From assembly GCA_023091665.1 (NCBI GenBank), contig JALJCQ010000004.1, positions 1,922,001 through 1,986,000 on the forward strand: 64,000 nt of DNA, in the 5' to 3' direction. Each line of letters begins with the position of its first letter. Position 1 is the first letter of the stretch. Of the stretch, positions 20,750 to 29,267 are shown piece by piece. Under the pieces are notes generated by a model. The model ran no database searches. It was not told the origin of the DNA and worked only from the letters and a program-made list of their open reading frames with translations. The DNA comes from Pythium myriotylum. Its lineage: Eukaryota; Oomycota; Peronosporomycetes; Pythiales; Pythiaceae. The translations under genes and the position numbers were made by a program.

Positions 20750-21646
20750 ATGCACTCGCCCGCTGTCCTCCTCGCGATCGCCGCCTCAGCCGCGCTCGTC
20801 AACCACGCCGATGCCCACGGTTACATCTCGCAGCCCAAGCCAGAGTTCATCCCCGGACAGGTCTACACCAACTTCAACGCCGAGTTCACGGCTGACCAGG
20901 CCGGCAAGGGATTCCAGGGAAAGATCTTCAACCGTAGCCCCGAACAAAACACGGCTGAGTTCACCAAGGGATTCAAGGAGTCAGGTCTGTCGGATCTCAA
21001 GACGCTCATGGACAAGTTCGTCCCCGGCTGTGGCAACACCAACCCCAACACGTCGCCTCGCAGCGTCGCTGGTCTGTCCACCATGGACTTCCAGAACAAC
21101 GAGTACAAGGAAGGATTCCTCAACTCGCACCACGGACCTTGCGAGGTCTGGATCGACAACACGCGTGTGTTCCAGAACGACGACTGTGCCGGTAACTACA
21201 AGAGCTACCCGGCCAAGCTGCCAGTGGACTACTCGAAGTGCAAGGGCACGTGTCGTTTGACGTTCTACTGGTTGGCGTTGCACTCTCAGAAGTGGCAGGC
21301 GTACAAGCAGTGTGTGCCGATCCAGAACGGTGGCGGTGGCGGTGGTAACTCGGGTGCGAGTGGCAACAGTGGAGGTAACAACGGCGGCAACACTGGCGGA
21401 AACAACGGTGGCAACAACGGCGGTAACAAGGGTACCAGCAACGGTGGCAACAACAACCAGAACCGCAACAACGGTGGAAACAACAATGGCGGTAACAACA
21501 ACCAGAACCGCAACAATGGCGGAAACAACAACAACCAAAACCGCGGAAACAACGGAAACCAGGGCAAGGCCCGCAGCATGGACGAAGAGGACGAGTCGTA
21601 CAACTTCTCGGATCTTAACCGTTCGCTCCGCTCGGCAGCCAACTAG
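20750..21646 (+). CDS. LPMO7: AA17 LPMO with NQNRNNGG linker
   Basis: 298 aa. Signal peptide 1-22, mature His23, second brace His127 in SHHGPCEVW, Tyr173 in LTFYWLALH. The catalytic domain ends near 194. The linker of about 75 residues starts GGGGGGNSGASGNSGG and goes over to NNQNRNNGG units, so it is more basic than that of LPMO8. The tail is KARSMDEEDESYNFS, then LNRSLRSAAN. The catalytic domain is nearly identical in DNA to that of LPMO4. Confidence 0.93.
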   Translation: MHSPAVLLAIAASAALVNHADAHGYISQPKPEFIPGQVYTNFNAEFTADQAGKGFQGKIFNRSPEQNTAEFTKGFKESGLSDLKTLMDKFVPGCGNTNPNTSPRSVAGLSTMDFQNNEYKEGFLNSHHGPCEVWIDNTRVFQNDDCAGNYKSYPAKLPVDYSKCKGTCRLTFYWLALHSQKWQAYKQCVPIQNGGGGGGNSGASGNSGGNNGGNTGGNNGGNNGGNKGTSNGGNNNQNRNNGGNNNGGNNNQNRNNGGNNNNQNRGNNGNQGKARSMDEEDESYNFSDLNRSLRSAAN

Positions 21647-22409
21647 AGTGAGTGCTGCATTGTCTCGTCATGGCATTGCGTGTCTGTGAGCGAAGAAAAC
21701 TCTGTGCGATTGCATGGCTTCTCTAATACAATGCGTTTGAAGTTCATGGGCCTTTGGAGTGTCTGCTATTTCTACTTGTGCTGGATTCTTGAGCCTCTGA
21801 GTGGATGAATGGCCGCGTTATGCGAAATCTACCAGACGTGGACATGTTGTCGTGTGTTCGCGTCGACGTTGTCGCTTGCTCATTACGACTTGCTAAATCA
21901 GTAACTAACAGTCTCACCCACGTAAGGCGCTGGCGTGCGTGGGTATCATCTCCACTCGAAGCTTCCTGACTGCCGACGAGAGCCACATGGCCATTCCACA
22001 TGCGAGTAGTGTTACATGTACCTTCTCGAGGCGATAAAGCGAGTGCTGTATTCTGAAGAATGGACCGACCGTTTCGGGATCGTGTCTCCTCGCAGAATCT
22101 TGCGCGATACGGTTCATAGGGTCATTTCAGTCGTGGTCGCGCGTCTGCAGACTCAACATGGCATATTCATTAGTCCAAGAAGACACAACACGCGGATGCT
22201 CAGATCCGCATGGTCCATCGAACTGTGCGTCTTCGCTGTGTCAACGAAACTAGGCGTATTTATTAGTCCAAGAAATCCCACCACACGAATGCTCGGATCC
22301 GCATGGCCCCATTGAACTGTGCCTTCTCGTGGTGCTAAAGAAACAACAAGCTGCCTGCTTCAGTCGCCAACTCACGCAGTAACGCTCAAGTCTTCACTAC
22401 CCTCAACTG
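21647..22409. other. Intergenic, upstream of LPMO8
   Basis: No gene is supported. It contains the 93-bp direct duplication listed separately. The LPMO8 promoter is not clearly identified; CTTCACTACCCTCAACTG directly precedes the ATG. Confidence 0.4.
22160..22345 (+). repeat. 93-bp tandem duplication in the LPMO8 upstream region
   Basis: Two copies starting at about 22160 and 22253 share ATTAGTCCAAGAA, ATGCTC-GATCCGCATGG and GAACTGTGC with about 80 percent identity by eye. Each copy begins with TATTCATTAGTCC or a variant that resembles an initiator. Confidence 0.7.
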
Positions 22410-23423
22410 ATGCTGTCCCCCACCGTCGTATTCTCTGCCCTCACCGGTGCAGCATTGCTCCACCAGGCTGATGCTCATGGCTACATCTCCCAGCCCAAGC
22501 CAGAGTTCATCCCCGGACAGGTCAACACCAACTACAACGCCGAGTTCACGGCTGCACAAGCTGGTACTGGGTTCGCTGGCAAGATCTACAACCGCAGTCC
22601 CGAACAAAACACGGCTGAGTTCACCAAGGGATTCAAAGAGTCTGGACTCAAGAGTTTGAAAGAGTTGATGGATAAGTTCGTCCCCGGCTGTGGCAACACC
22701 AACCCCAACACGTCGCCTCGCAGCGTCGCTGGTCTGTCCACCATGGACTTCCAGAACAACGAGTACAAGGAAGGATTCCTCAACTCGCACCACGGACCTT
22801 GCGAGGTCTGGATCGACAACACGCGCGTGTTCCAGAACGACGACTGTGCTGGCACGTACAAGAGCTACCCGGCCAAGCTCCCGGTGGACTACTCCAAGTG
22901 CAAGGGCACGTGTCGTTTGACGTTCTACTGGTTGGCGCTGCACTCCCAGAAGTGGCAGGCGTACAAGCAGTGTGTGCCGATCCAGAACGGAGGCGGTGGT
23001 GGCAACTCGGGCGCGAGTGGCAACAGTGGAGGTAACAACGGCGACAACAGTGGAGGCAACAACGGTGGTAACAACGGCGGTAACAACGGAGGCAACAATG
23101 GAGGTAACAATGGTGGCAATAACGGAGGCAACAGCGGTGGAAACAGCGGTGGCCAGAACGGTGGCAACAATGGAGGCAACAATGGAGGCAACAATGGCGG
23201 TCAGAACGGTGGCAACAATGGAGCCAACAGCCGTGGAAACAACGGTGGCAACAACGGAAACAACGGAGGAAACAATGGTGGTAACAACTTCGGTGGCAAC
23301 AACGGATGGAACAACTTCGGCGGCAACAGCTGGAACCAGGGCAAGGCCCGCAGCATGGATGAAGAGGGAGAGTCTTACAACTTCTCCGACCTTCGCCGCT
23401 CGCTTCGCTCGACCGCGAACTAG
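22410..23423 (+). CDS. LPMO8: AA17 LPMO with long GGNN linker and aromatic tail
   Basis: 337 aa. Signal peptide of 22 residues (MLSPTVVFSALTGAALLHQADA), mature His23. The domain carries SHHGPCEVWIDN and LTFYWLALHSQKW. The segment around residues 78-90 (LKSLKELMDKF) is shared with LPMO9 and LPMO10, while the next about 60 residues match LPMO4/6/7 at the DNA level, so the gene is a mosaic. A linker of about 115 residues of NNGG and QNGG units ends in NNFGGNNGWNNFGG and NSWNQG. The tail is KARSMDEEGESYNFS, then LRRSLRSTAN. Confidence 0.92.
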   Translation: MLSPTVVFSALTGAALLHQADAHGYISQPKPEFIPGQVNTNYNAEFTAAQAGTGFAGKIYNRSPEQNTAEFTKGFKESGLKSLKELMDKFVPGCGNTNPNTSPRSVAGLSTMDFQNNEYKEGFLNSHHGPCEVWIDNTRVFQNDDCAGTYKSYPAKLPVDYSKCKGTCRLTFYWLALHSQKWQAYKQCVPIQNGGGGGNSGASGNSGGNNGDNSGGNNGGNNGGNNGGNNGGNNGGNNGGNSGGNSGGQNGGNNGGNNGGNNGGQNGGNNGANSRGNNGGNNGNNGGNNGGNNFGGNNGWNNFGGNSWNQGKARSMDEEGESYNFSDLRRSLRSTAN

Positions 23424-24383
23424 AGTGCGTAGTGTGGTCTCGCGTCGCTTGCGGTGCATATTAGCGTCTCTATCTCGCCTCCAAGTAACTGCACAATTCT
23501 TCTTCAATACATTTGCGTTTGAATTTCCAGATCGGGCACATATTTGCTACTTGAGACACAAGTGGGATGAACAGCGTGGTGCCGCTGCCAGCAACGCAAC
23601 AAGTGGAGGTACTAGTGGGTGAGGTAGATACGATAACTGAGGGGTTATTGATAGCGTCCGAACCGCAAAGCTCCTACGGGTCGCAGCCTCGGTGGCGGCG
23701 AATCTGCTCGTTTTAATTAAGGTTCTCAGCAATCGCGTCGCACAGCATTGACGTCTGATCAAGGAACTGAGGATGTCGATCACAACGCCCGTCACCTGTA
23801 GAGGAGACATTCGATGTTTACACTCCCGAATATGGGCCTTCTATGTCACACAGGTACCGGCTTTGTTCAAACCGGATATCATTCTCTATTAGTACCTATG
23901 TTCCTAGAACATCTTATTACAGTACAGAGTAGGGAGCCCTTGCTGTCGTTCAGATGAACGAGGTCAACTCGAGTAAAGATTCACGAAGGCATGCCCTGGC
24001 GGAATTCTAATCACTAGATAGCTACGACGCCTGCCGAGTGAGCTGCCAAAGACAATCTCTGACGATTTCGTGGGGATCGCAAGCCGCTCGACAAGTGTGA
24101 GGGCTCGTGGCAAGGACGGCTCTCGCGTACTGATATTGACCGTGATTGTCCTCTTCCAGACTCATCCTAATCAATCGATCTGGTCACTTCGTCCGGATGT
24201 CTTCCCATGGACCACATGGGGCTTCGTGCTTCGGGATCGAGTGTGAACGCTTGTCCTCGCCTGAGACCACCTGGATCTCCAGACGCCGCTTCTCTATGCC
24301 GTTCCCAATTGGTCTGGTGCTCCTCCATGCCGAGGGCGCCGTGCCATTCGAGAATCCTCTGGTTTCTAAGCAGACCAAGCGCG
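23424..24383. other. Intergenic between LPMO8 and LPMO9
   Basis: About 960 bp, AT-richer than its neighbours in part (23870-24010). No coding sequence or repeat recognised. Confidence 0.35.
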
Positions 24384-25262
24384 ATGCCATCCCTTGCCGT
24401 CGTCTTCTCCGCCCTCTCAGGCGCCGCGTTGCTCCACCAGGCAAACGCCCATGGCTACATCTCCCAACCAAAGCCCGAGTTCGTGCCGGGCAAAATGTAC
24501 ACCAATTTCAATGCCGAGTTTACAGCCGCCGACACCAAGATCGCCTCGTTCCAAGGCCGCATCTTCCATTGGAGCCCGGAGCAGAACACGCAGCAGTTCA
24601 CGGAGGGCTTCAAGGCCTCGGGGCTGAAGAGTTTGAAAGAGTTGATGGACAAGTTCGTGCCGGATTGTGGCAACACCAACCCCAACACGACCCCACGAGA
24701 CGTCACGGGGCTGAAAACCATGAACTTCCAGAACAACGAGTACAAGGAAGGATTCCTCAACTCGCACCACGGCCCATGCGAGATCTGGTTCGACGACGAG
24801 CGAGTGTTCCAGAATGACGACTGTGCTGGCACGTATAAAAGCTATCCGGCCGAGCTTCCAGTCGACTACACCAAGTGCAAGGGCACGTGCCGTCTGACGT
24901 TCTACTGGTTGGCGTTGCACTCCCAGAAGTGGCAGGCGTACAAGCAGTGCGTACCGATCAAGAGCGGCGCCGGCGGAGGTGGAAGCGGTGGGACTGCCCC
25001 GACGCCTTCCTCCTCCACGCCGACGGTGACATCAGCACCCAAGCCACCCGCTGCTCCATCGCCAAACCCGCCAGCGGCAGCTCCGGCACCGGCACCGACC
25101 ACTGCGAAGCCAGCCTCCGTCGCACCAGAGGCGACCCCGCCAGCTCCAGCCCGACCTGCTGCTCCTGCCTCCTCCCCAGCTCCCTCGTCCAAAAACTGCA
25201 AGCTTCGGGCACGTCGCACCCAGGAGGCGTACGGTCCTCCTCTTGCACTGAGATTTAAATAG
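24384..25262 (+). CDS. LPMO9: divergent AA17 LPMO with Pro/Ala linker and basic tail
   Basis: 292 aa. The ATG at 24384 gives a proper signal peptide (MPSLAVVFSALSGAALLHQANA, 22 residues); the upstream in-frame extension is excluded by this. Mature His23. Differences from the other copies: AADTKIASFQGRIFHW, CEIWFDDERVFQNDDC, and no Gly/Asn linker. Instead about 85 residues rich in Pro, Ala and Ser/Thr follow (SAPKPPAAPSPNPPAAAP and similar), which is a probable O-glycosylated linker. The end is basic with a Cys: KNCKLRARRTQEAYG. This tail type is shared with LPMO1 and the broken LPMO5. Confidence 0.92.
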   Translation: MPSLAVVFSALSGAALLHQANAHGYISQPKPEFVPGKMYTNFNAEFTAADTKIASFQGRIFHWSPEQNTQQFTEGFKASGLKSLKELMDKFVPDCGNTNPNTTPRDVTGLKTMNFQNNEYKEGFLNSHHGPCEIWFDDERVFQNDDCAGTYKSYPAELPVDYTKCKGTCRLTFYWLALHSQKWQAYKQCVPIKSGAGGGGSGGTAPTPSSSTPTVTSAPKPPAAPSPNPPAAAPAPAPTTAKPASVAPEATPPAPARPAAPASSPAPSSKNCKLRARRTQEAYGPPLALRFK

Positions 25263-25784
25263 CTGGTAACCGTGGCTGCGTTGAATGGAGTCTGACTTGC
25301 GCGTTGGCAGAAATCAACCGGTGTGGTCCTCACGCGAGTCCACAAACTCTCTCACCCACTACGAGACGACGTCACCACGACGTTTAGTACTCGCAAGTGT
25401 CCCGCACCTTATGGTGAAGAATGATCATGAGGGGTCCACGGTTGTACAGTGACTGCGGTTGGCACGCGCTGTTGAGAAGCTCTCGATTGGGCACGTGAGG
25501 TTGCACTGGTCAAGTGAGTAACTTCCAGCGATCCGGATGTTTCACATCTGATGTGCGGAAAGTACACTGATTTAGCAGCAACATTACCCACCCACTTCAC
25601 ACAAACAAATCGAGTGAGGCTTTCGTAGTTGATCTAAATAAGTAGATTACAATCAGTGAGCCGCGGAAGCAGCTGTTGACTGAATTGAACTGTTCTCAGT
25701 GGAGACGGTCTCACCTAATTGGCGACAGAAATTCGGTGCTGCTGCGAGTTTCCGATCCATCGCTCGAGGGAGTACCGGCAGAAA
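25263..25784. other. Intergenic between LPMO9 and LPMO10
   Basis: No gene seen. The promoter box of LPMO10 follows at 25785. Confidence 0.4.
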
Positions 25785-25803
25785 CCCCACTCCGCAATTC
25801 GCC
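25785..25803 (+). promoter_or_regulatory. Inr/FPR-like core promoter of LPMO10
   Basis: CCCCACTCCGCAATTCGCC, 40-58 bp before the ATG. Its core CACTCCGCAATTCGC is identical to that before LPMO4. Confidence 0.6.
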
Positions 25804-25842
25804 AGCTCCGATCCAGCCCAGAACAGCTACCCAAGCAGCCCA

Positions 25843-26514
25843 ATGCCCTCGACCTCCGCGATTGTCGCCACCGTCGCCGTGACTGCTACGTTCCTGCACG
25901 GCACCGACGCCCACGGCTACATCTCCCAGCCAAAGCCTGACTTCGTCCCGGGGCAAATGTACACCAACTACAACGCCGAATTCACGGCAGCTGACACCAA
26001 GATTGCTTCGTTCCAAAATCGCCCGTTTAACTGGAGCCCGGAGCAGAACACGCAGCAGTTCACGGAGGGCTTCCAGAAGTCTGGCCTCAAGAGTTTGAAA
26101 GAGCTCATGGACAAGTTCGTCCCCGGCTGTGGTAACACTAACCCCAACACGACACCACGCAGTGTCGCTGGCTTGACGACGATGAACTTCCAGAACAACG
26201 AATACAAGGAGGGTTTCCTTGGGTCCCATCACGGACCTTGCGAGGTCTGGATCGACAACACGCGTGTGTTCCAGAACAACGATTGTGCTGGCAACTACAA
26301 GAGCTACCCGGCCAAGCTCCCGGTGGACTACTCCAAGTGCAAGGGCACGTGTCGTTTGACGTTCTATTGGCTGGCGCTGCACTCTCAGAAGTGGCAGGCG
26401 TACAAGCAGTGTGTGCCGATCAAGAACGGCGGAGCGCGTAGCATGGACGACGAAGAGTTCGACTTCTCGGCTCTCAACAATCGGGTGCTGGCGGCCAACG
26501 GCACTGCGAAGTGA
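25843..26514 (+). CDS. LPMO10: short AA17 LPMO with acidic tail
   Basis: 223 aa. Signal peptide of 23 residues ending FLHGTDA, mature His24 (HGYISQPKPDFVPGQ). It shares AADTKIASFQNRPFNW with LPMO9, but its C-terminal half is close to LPMO3 (TTMNFQNNEYKEGF, GSHHGPCEVW, VPIKNGGARSMDDEE). There is no linker; the tail is ARSMDDEEFDFSALNNRVL and ends NGTAK. It is the last LPMO of the array and is followed, convergently, by the first transglutaminase. Confidence 0.92.
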   Translation: MPSTSAIVATVAVTATFLHGTDAHGYISQPKPDFVPGQMYTNYNAEFTAADTKIASFQNRPFNWSPEQNTQQFTEGFQKSGLKSLKELMDKFVPGCGNTNPNTTPRSVAGLTTMNFQNNEYKEGFLGSHHGPCEVWIDNTRVFQNNDCAGNYKSYPAKLPVDYSKCKGTCRLTFYWLALHSQKWQAYKQCVPIKNGGARSMDDEEFDFSALNNRVLAANGTAK

Positions 26515-26891
26515 GCTAGTTCTGATGCTCTTCACTTCAGATTTTTTTGTGCGCAAGTGGTGTAGGGTGATACTAGAGGAAGTTCACGAGCATAATAATT
26601 GCGTGACAGTAACAGGCCTTCAATGAATTCACCGTCTTTGGAGAGGCTGTTTCTCGATCGGTGTTGCCAAATTGCGGTGAAAAACATGCATCCAATGGAC
26701 TTGAACACAAGGATGTGGTATTTAATACTCGGATTACTACGGAGTAAAGCGTCGCATTCATGCGGCTTACAGTTTATATTCTAGTGTTGCCGCCATAAGC
26801 AAAGACAATCGTTACACAAACAGTCTCTCTTTACAGCGAACACCAATCGAATATGAACGGACCACAAACACAAACACCTCACGTCTCCAGT

Positions 26892-28529
26892 CTACCAACC
26901 GCTCCACCAGTTGTTACCGTTGTTGCCATTGTTGCGGTTGTTGCCATTCCACCAGTTGTTGCCGTTGTTACCGTTCCACCAGTTGTTGCCGGAACCAGTG
27001 TTAACAGTGCCCGGGCGAGCTGCCGTGGGAGTCAACGCCTGGGTCGGCGCCGGAGCGGGGGCTGGCGCCGGGGCAGGGGCCGGGGCCGGGGCCGGGGCCG
27101 GGGCTGGTGCCGGTGCCGGTGCTGGAGCTGGCTGCGAGGGGCTCGATGGGCGAGACGTCGTCGGGGCTGGCTGCGCCGGAGTCGACGCAGCGCCGCCAAT
27201 GGCCTTACAGTCCGCCGAGGCGTCGAGCAGCTCGCGGACATCCTTGTACTTGATTCCAATGCTTGTCACCGATTCCATCGTCGGGGTCGTCTCGGGGAAC
27301 CAAAGGAAGTCAGGGTGAGACTTGCGTGAGTTACGAACCCACTCGCCACCAATGATGTTGCCGTTGCCGTCAAGCTCAAGCAGGTACTCGTAGTAGAGCG
27401 TGGTCGTGTAAGCGTCCACTTTGCCCGTCGAGACAAGAGCGCCGTCTTCATTGGCTTCGGAGATGTAGTTGAACTTGAGCTGGATGAAGACGGTTTTCTT
27501 AGCAGCCGAGTTGAACGTGTAAGTGGTCTTCGGGGGGAAGAACGTCTGCGCGGCCTGCTGCGGCGTGAGCTCCGTGGCCGTCATCACCTCGTACGAGCGA
27601 ATTGGCTGGTTCCAAACTTGCGCGTCCTGGTCCACATCCACGATGAACGATTTCTTGAGAATTCCCATGATATTGTGGATCGCAACGTGGAAGAAGCCAG
27701 GACCAATGTCCCGACGCGTAGGGTCCTCGTAGCGCCCGTCACTGTCCATCTTGGCTGGCGAGTCCGGACCCCAGAAGCGAGACCCGGTGAAAACCGTGTT
27801 CAGCTTTGCCCCATCGTAAAGCTGCGTGACGAGGGCTTTGATATCAAAAGGCTGGAAAGTGATGCCGTTCTTCGTCACTGGGCAACGTGGCTCACGTTCT
27901 TCGATAGCCGCCGGTGCCCAGGCGTGGCAGACACCGAACCACGTAGGAATGCAGTACCCGCGGTTCTCACCAGTGCGCTTGGCGCATTTCGAACCGTCCT
28001 GCAGGCGGGTGCAGTCGTTGTCGCTCGAGCAGGCCTGGCGATTGGATTGCGCGAGAATACCACTCGTCTCCGAGACCTTGGTTACGAACGACTTAGGGTC
28101 GAGACCGTACGCGCGTGCGTACTTCTCCGATGCAGGCATCTTGTCCTGCGGGTTCCAGATGTAGTTGATGCCGTCCAAGTAGGTCGCCCAGTAGCTGCTC
28201 GGCCACGGCGACGTAGACGCCGCCCCCTTGGAGTACTTTGTCAGTTCCTGGTAGTTGACGACCATAGCCCGCTTGAAGTGCGTGGTGAGACGCTCCATAT
28301 CCGTCGACCTAATGGCCTCACGAGATTCCTCCTGAGCAGATCCGTTGACGAATACTTCATACGTGAGTGAGCTCTGTGGGGCGTCCGTGCCAAAGGCAGG
28401 GTGCCTGCTGTCCAACGGGATCGTGTCGCCGCCGGCAGTAAACGGGTTGGATGCAAACGTCGAAGCGCTGACGAAGTCGCTGACAAGCGCAGCAGCCAGC
28501 ACGGTGGCGAAAAGCTTGGGACCCATCAT
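26892..28529 (-). CDS. Secreted transglutaminase elicitor 1 (Pep-13-like; M81/GP42 family)
   Basis: 545 aa from the ATG at 28529. Signal peptide in MMGPKLFATVLAAALVSDFV. The domain matches the oomycete transglutaminase elicitor family. The probable catalytic Cys201 is in GVCHAWAP, with His281/285 in FFHVAIHN and an Asp in VDVDQD just before the segment VWNQPIRSYEVMT (305-317), which resembles the Pep-13 epitope recognised by plants. The cysteine-rich part ACSSDNDCTRL...GYC precedes the active site. After about residue 455 come a Pro-Ala linker and a tail NNWWNGNNGNNWWNG. Such enzymes form glutamyl-lysine crosslinks in wall proteins; that role is from the family. An upstream in-frame extension to 28829 is rejected on the signal peptide. 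Confidence 0.88.
   Translation of the reverse strand: MMGPKLFATVLAAALVSDFVSASTFASNPFTAGGDTIPLDSRHPAFGTDAPQSSLTYEVFVNGSAQEESREAIRSTDMERLTTHFKRAMVVNYQELTKYSKGAASTSPWPSSYWATYLDGINYIWNPQDKMPASEKYARAYGLDPKSFVTKVSETSGILAQSNRQACSSDNDCTRLQDGSKCAKRTGENRGYCIPTWFGVCHAWAPAAIEEREPRCPVTKNGITFQPFDIKALVTQLYDGAKLNTVFTGSRFWGPDSPAKMDSDGRYEDPTRRDIGPGFFHVAIHNIMGILKKSFIVDVDQDAQVWNQPIRSYEVMTATELTPQQAAQTFFPPKTTYTFNSAAKKTVFIQLKFNYISEANEDGALVSTGKVDAYTTTLYYEYLLELDGNGNIIGGEWVRNSRKSHPDFLWFPETTPTMESVTSIGIKYKDVRELLDASADCKAIGGAASTPAQPAPTTSRPSSPSQPAPAPAPAPAPAPAPAPAPAPAPAPAPAPTQALTPTAARPGTVNTGSGNNWWNGNNGNNWWNGNNRNNGNNGNNWWSGW
27055..27125. repeat. GGGGCC hexanucleotide array coding the Pro-Ala linker
   Basis: The plus strand has four perfect GGGGCC units flanked by GGGGCA and GGGGCT variants; the minus strand encodes alternating Ala-Pro. 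It is potentially G-quadruplex forming. The second transglutaminase copy has six units. Confidence 0.85.
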
Positions 28530-29194
28530 GGTTGAAGCGATTGACGAGAACAGAGACCTTGCGGACGGACTTGCTTGCAAGTTGGAGAATGCAGAACACC
28601 GAGCCGGTGCCGGTCGGTGAACGAGCGAACGACCACACGGTCGAGGGGGTTTGTGATTCGGTACCGTTGGATCGATTGGATGACTGTTTTGCGACAATGA
28701 GCAGACCATCCAATCCATACAGAAAAACCATGTGCCCGGGTTGTCGATCTCGCTGGCTTTCGGGAAACGCCATGTCATCACCCATGATTCGTACACTCCT
28801 CGTCGTGTGTCTGTTTGCTTGCCGCACAATCGGATCGGACCTGGGATCCCTCGTAATACGAATGATTCGTTGGGAGAGGCATTTCACACACCAGTAGAAT
28901 CGCAGTGGATGAGAACAGGCTGATAAACACAGCGCAAATGGCCCGTGGAATCGCCGAATGGCAAATGGATTTCGAGTGGAAGCACGCGTTGATTTCGAGA
29001 TTGGCCCTCAACTTCGATCTGAACCAAAGTCCCACTCAGATCGCGCATAAACTACAGCACTTGCACCCAAACATCGGCTCGATCACTTCAAAACTTACGG
29101 AAGTCCACGCGAAGGAATCACCCTCCTCTCTGGAGGGGTAGGGTTGAATAGGATCCGGCGGAATATCCGAATAGAAGTCACAGTTATCTGTCAT
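28530..29194. other. 5' flank of transglutaminase 1
   Basis: No gene. Up to about 28770 the sequence is duplicated upstream of transglutaminase 2. Beyond that it is unique in the window. Confidence 0.4.
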
Positions 29195-29267
29195 AAAAAT
29201 ATCGGTACTACGGTTTATACCGGTATTATATGACGGTACCGGTAGAAACCGTAGTACCGATACTTTT
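29195..29267. repeat. Long hairpin / inverted repeat
   Basis: Outer arms 29200-29216 and 29246-29262 are exact reverse complements (TATCGGTACTACGGTTT). An A4/T4 extension lies outside and further pairing of TACCGGTA with TACCGGTA lies inside. The whole forms a 73-nt near-palindrome, compatible with a tiny transposon relic or a hairpin RNA. Confidence 0.65.

Larger units (their letters stand above)
26771..28770. repeat. Segmental duplication, copy A (with transglutaminase 1)
   Basis: This block and 34849-36905 are copies in the same orientation. Similarity begins in the 3' flank (GTGTTGCCGCCATAAGC versus GTGGTGCCGCCATAACC) and runs through the gene into its 5' flank (CGCTGGCTTTCGGGAAACGC at the far end in both). 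Flanks are clearly diverged, while most of the coding part is identical. Confidence 0.85.

Noticed and set aside
2220..26514. RxLR effector interpretation of the RSLR/RALR motifs
   Set aside because: RxLR effectors carry the motif shortly after the signal peptide; here it is at the far C terminus of an enzyme, so only the sequence resemblance is reported.
27618..28370. 250-codon plus-strand frame over transglutaminase 1, repeated at 35728-36480 over copy 2
   Set aside because: It is conserved only because the sense gene is; the translation is Arg/Val-rich without domain.
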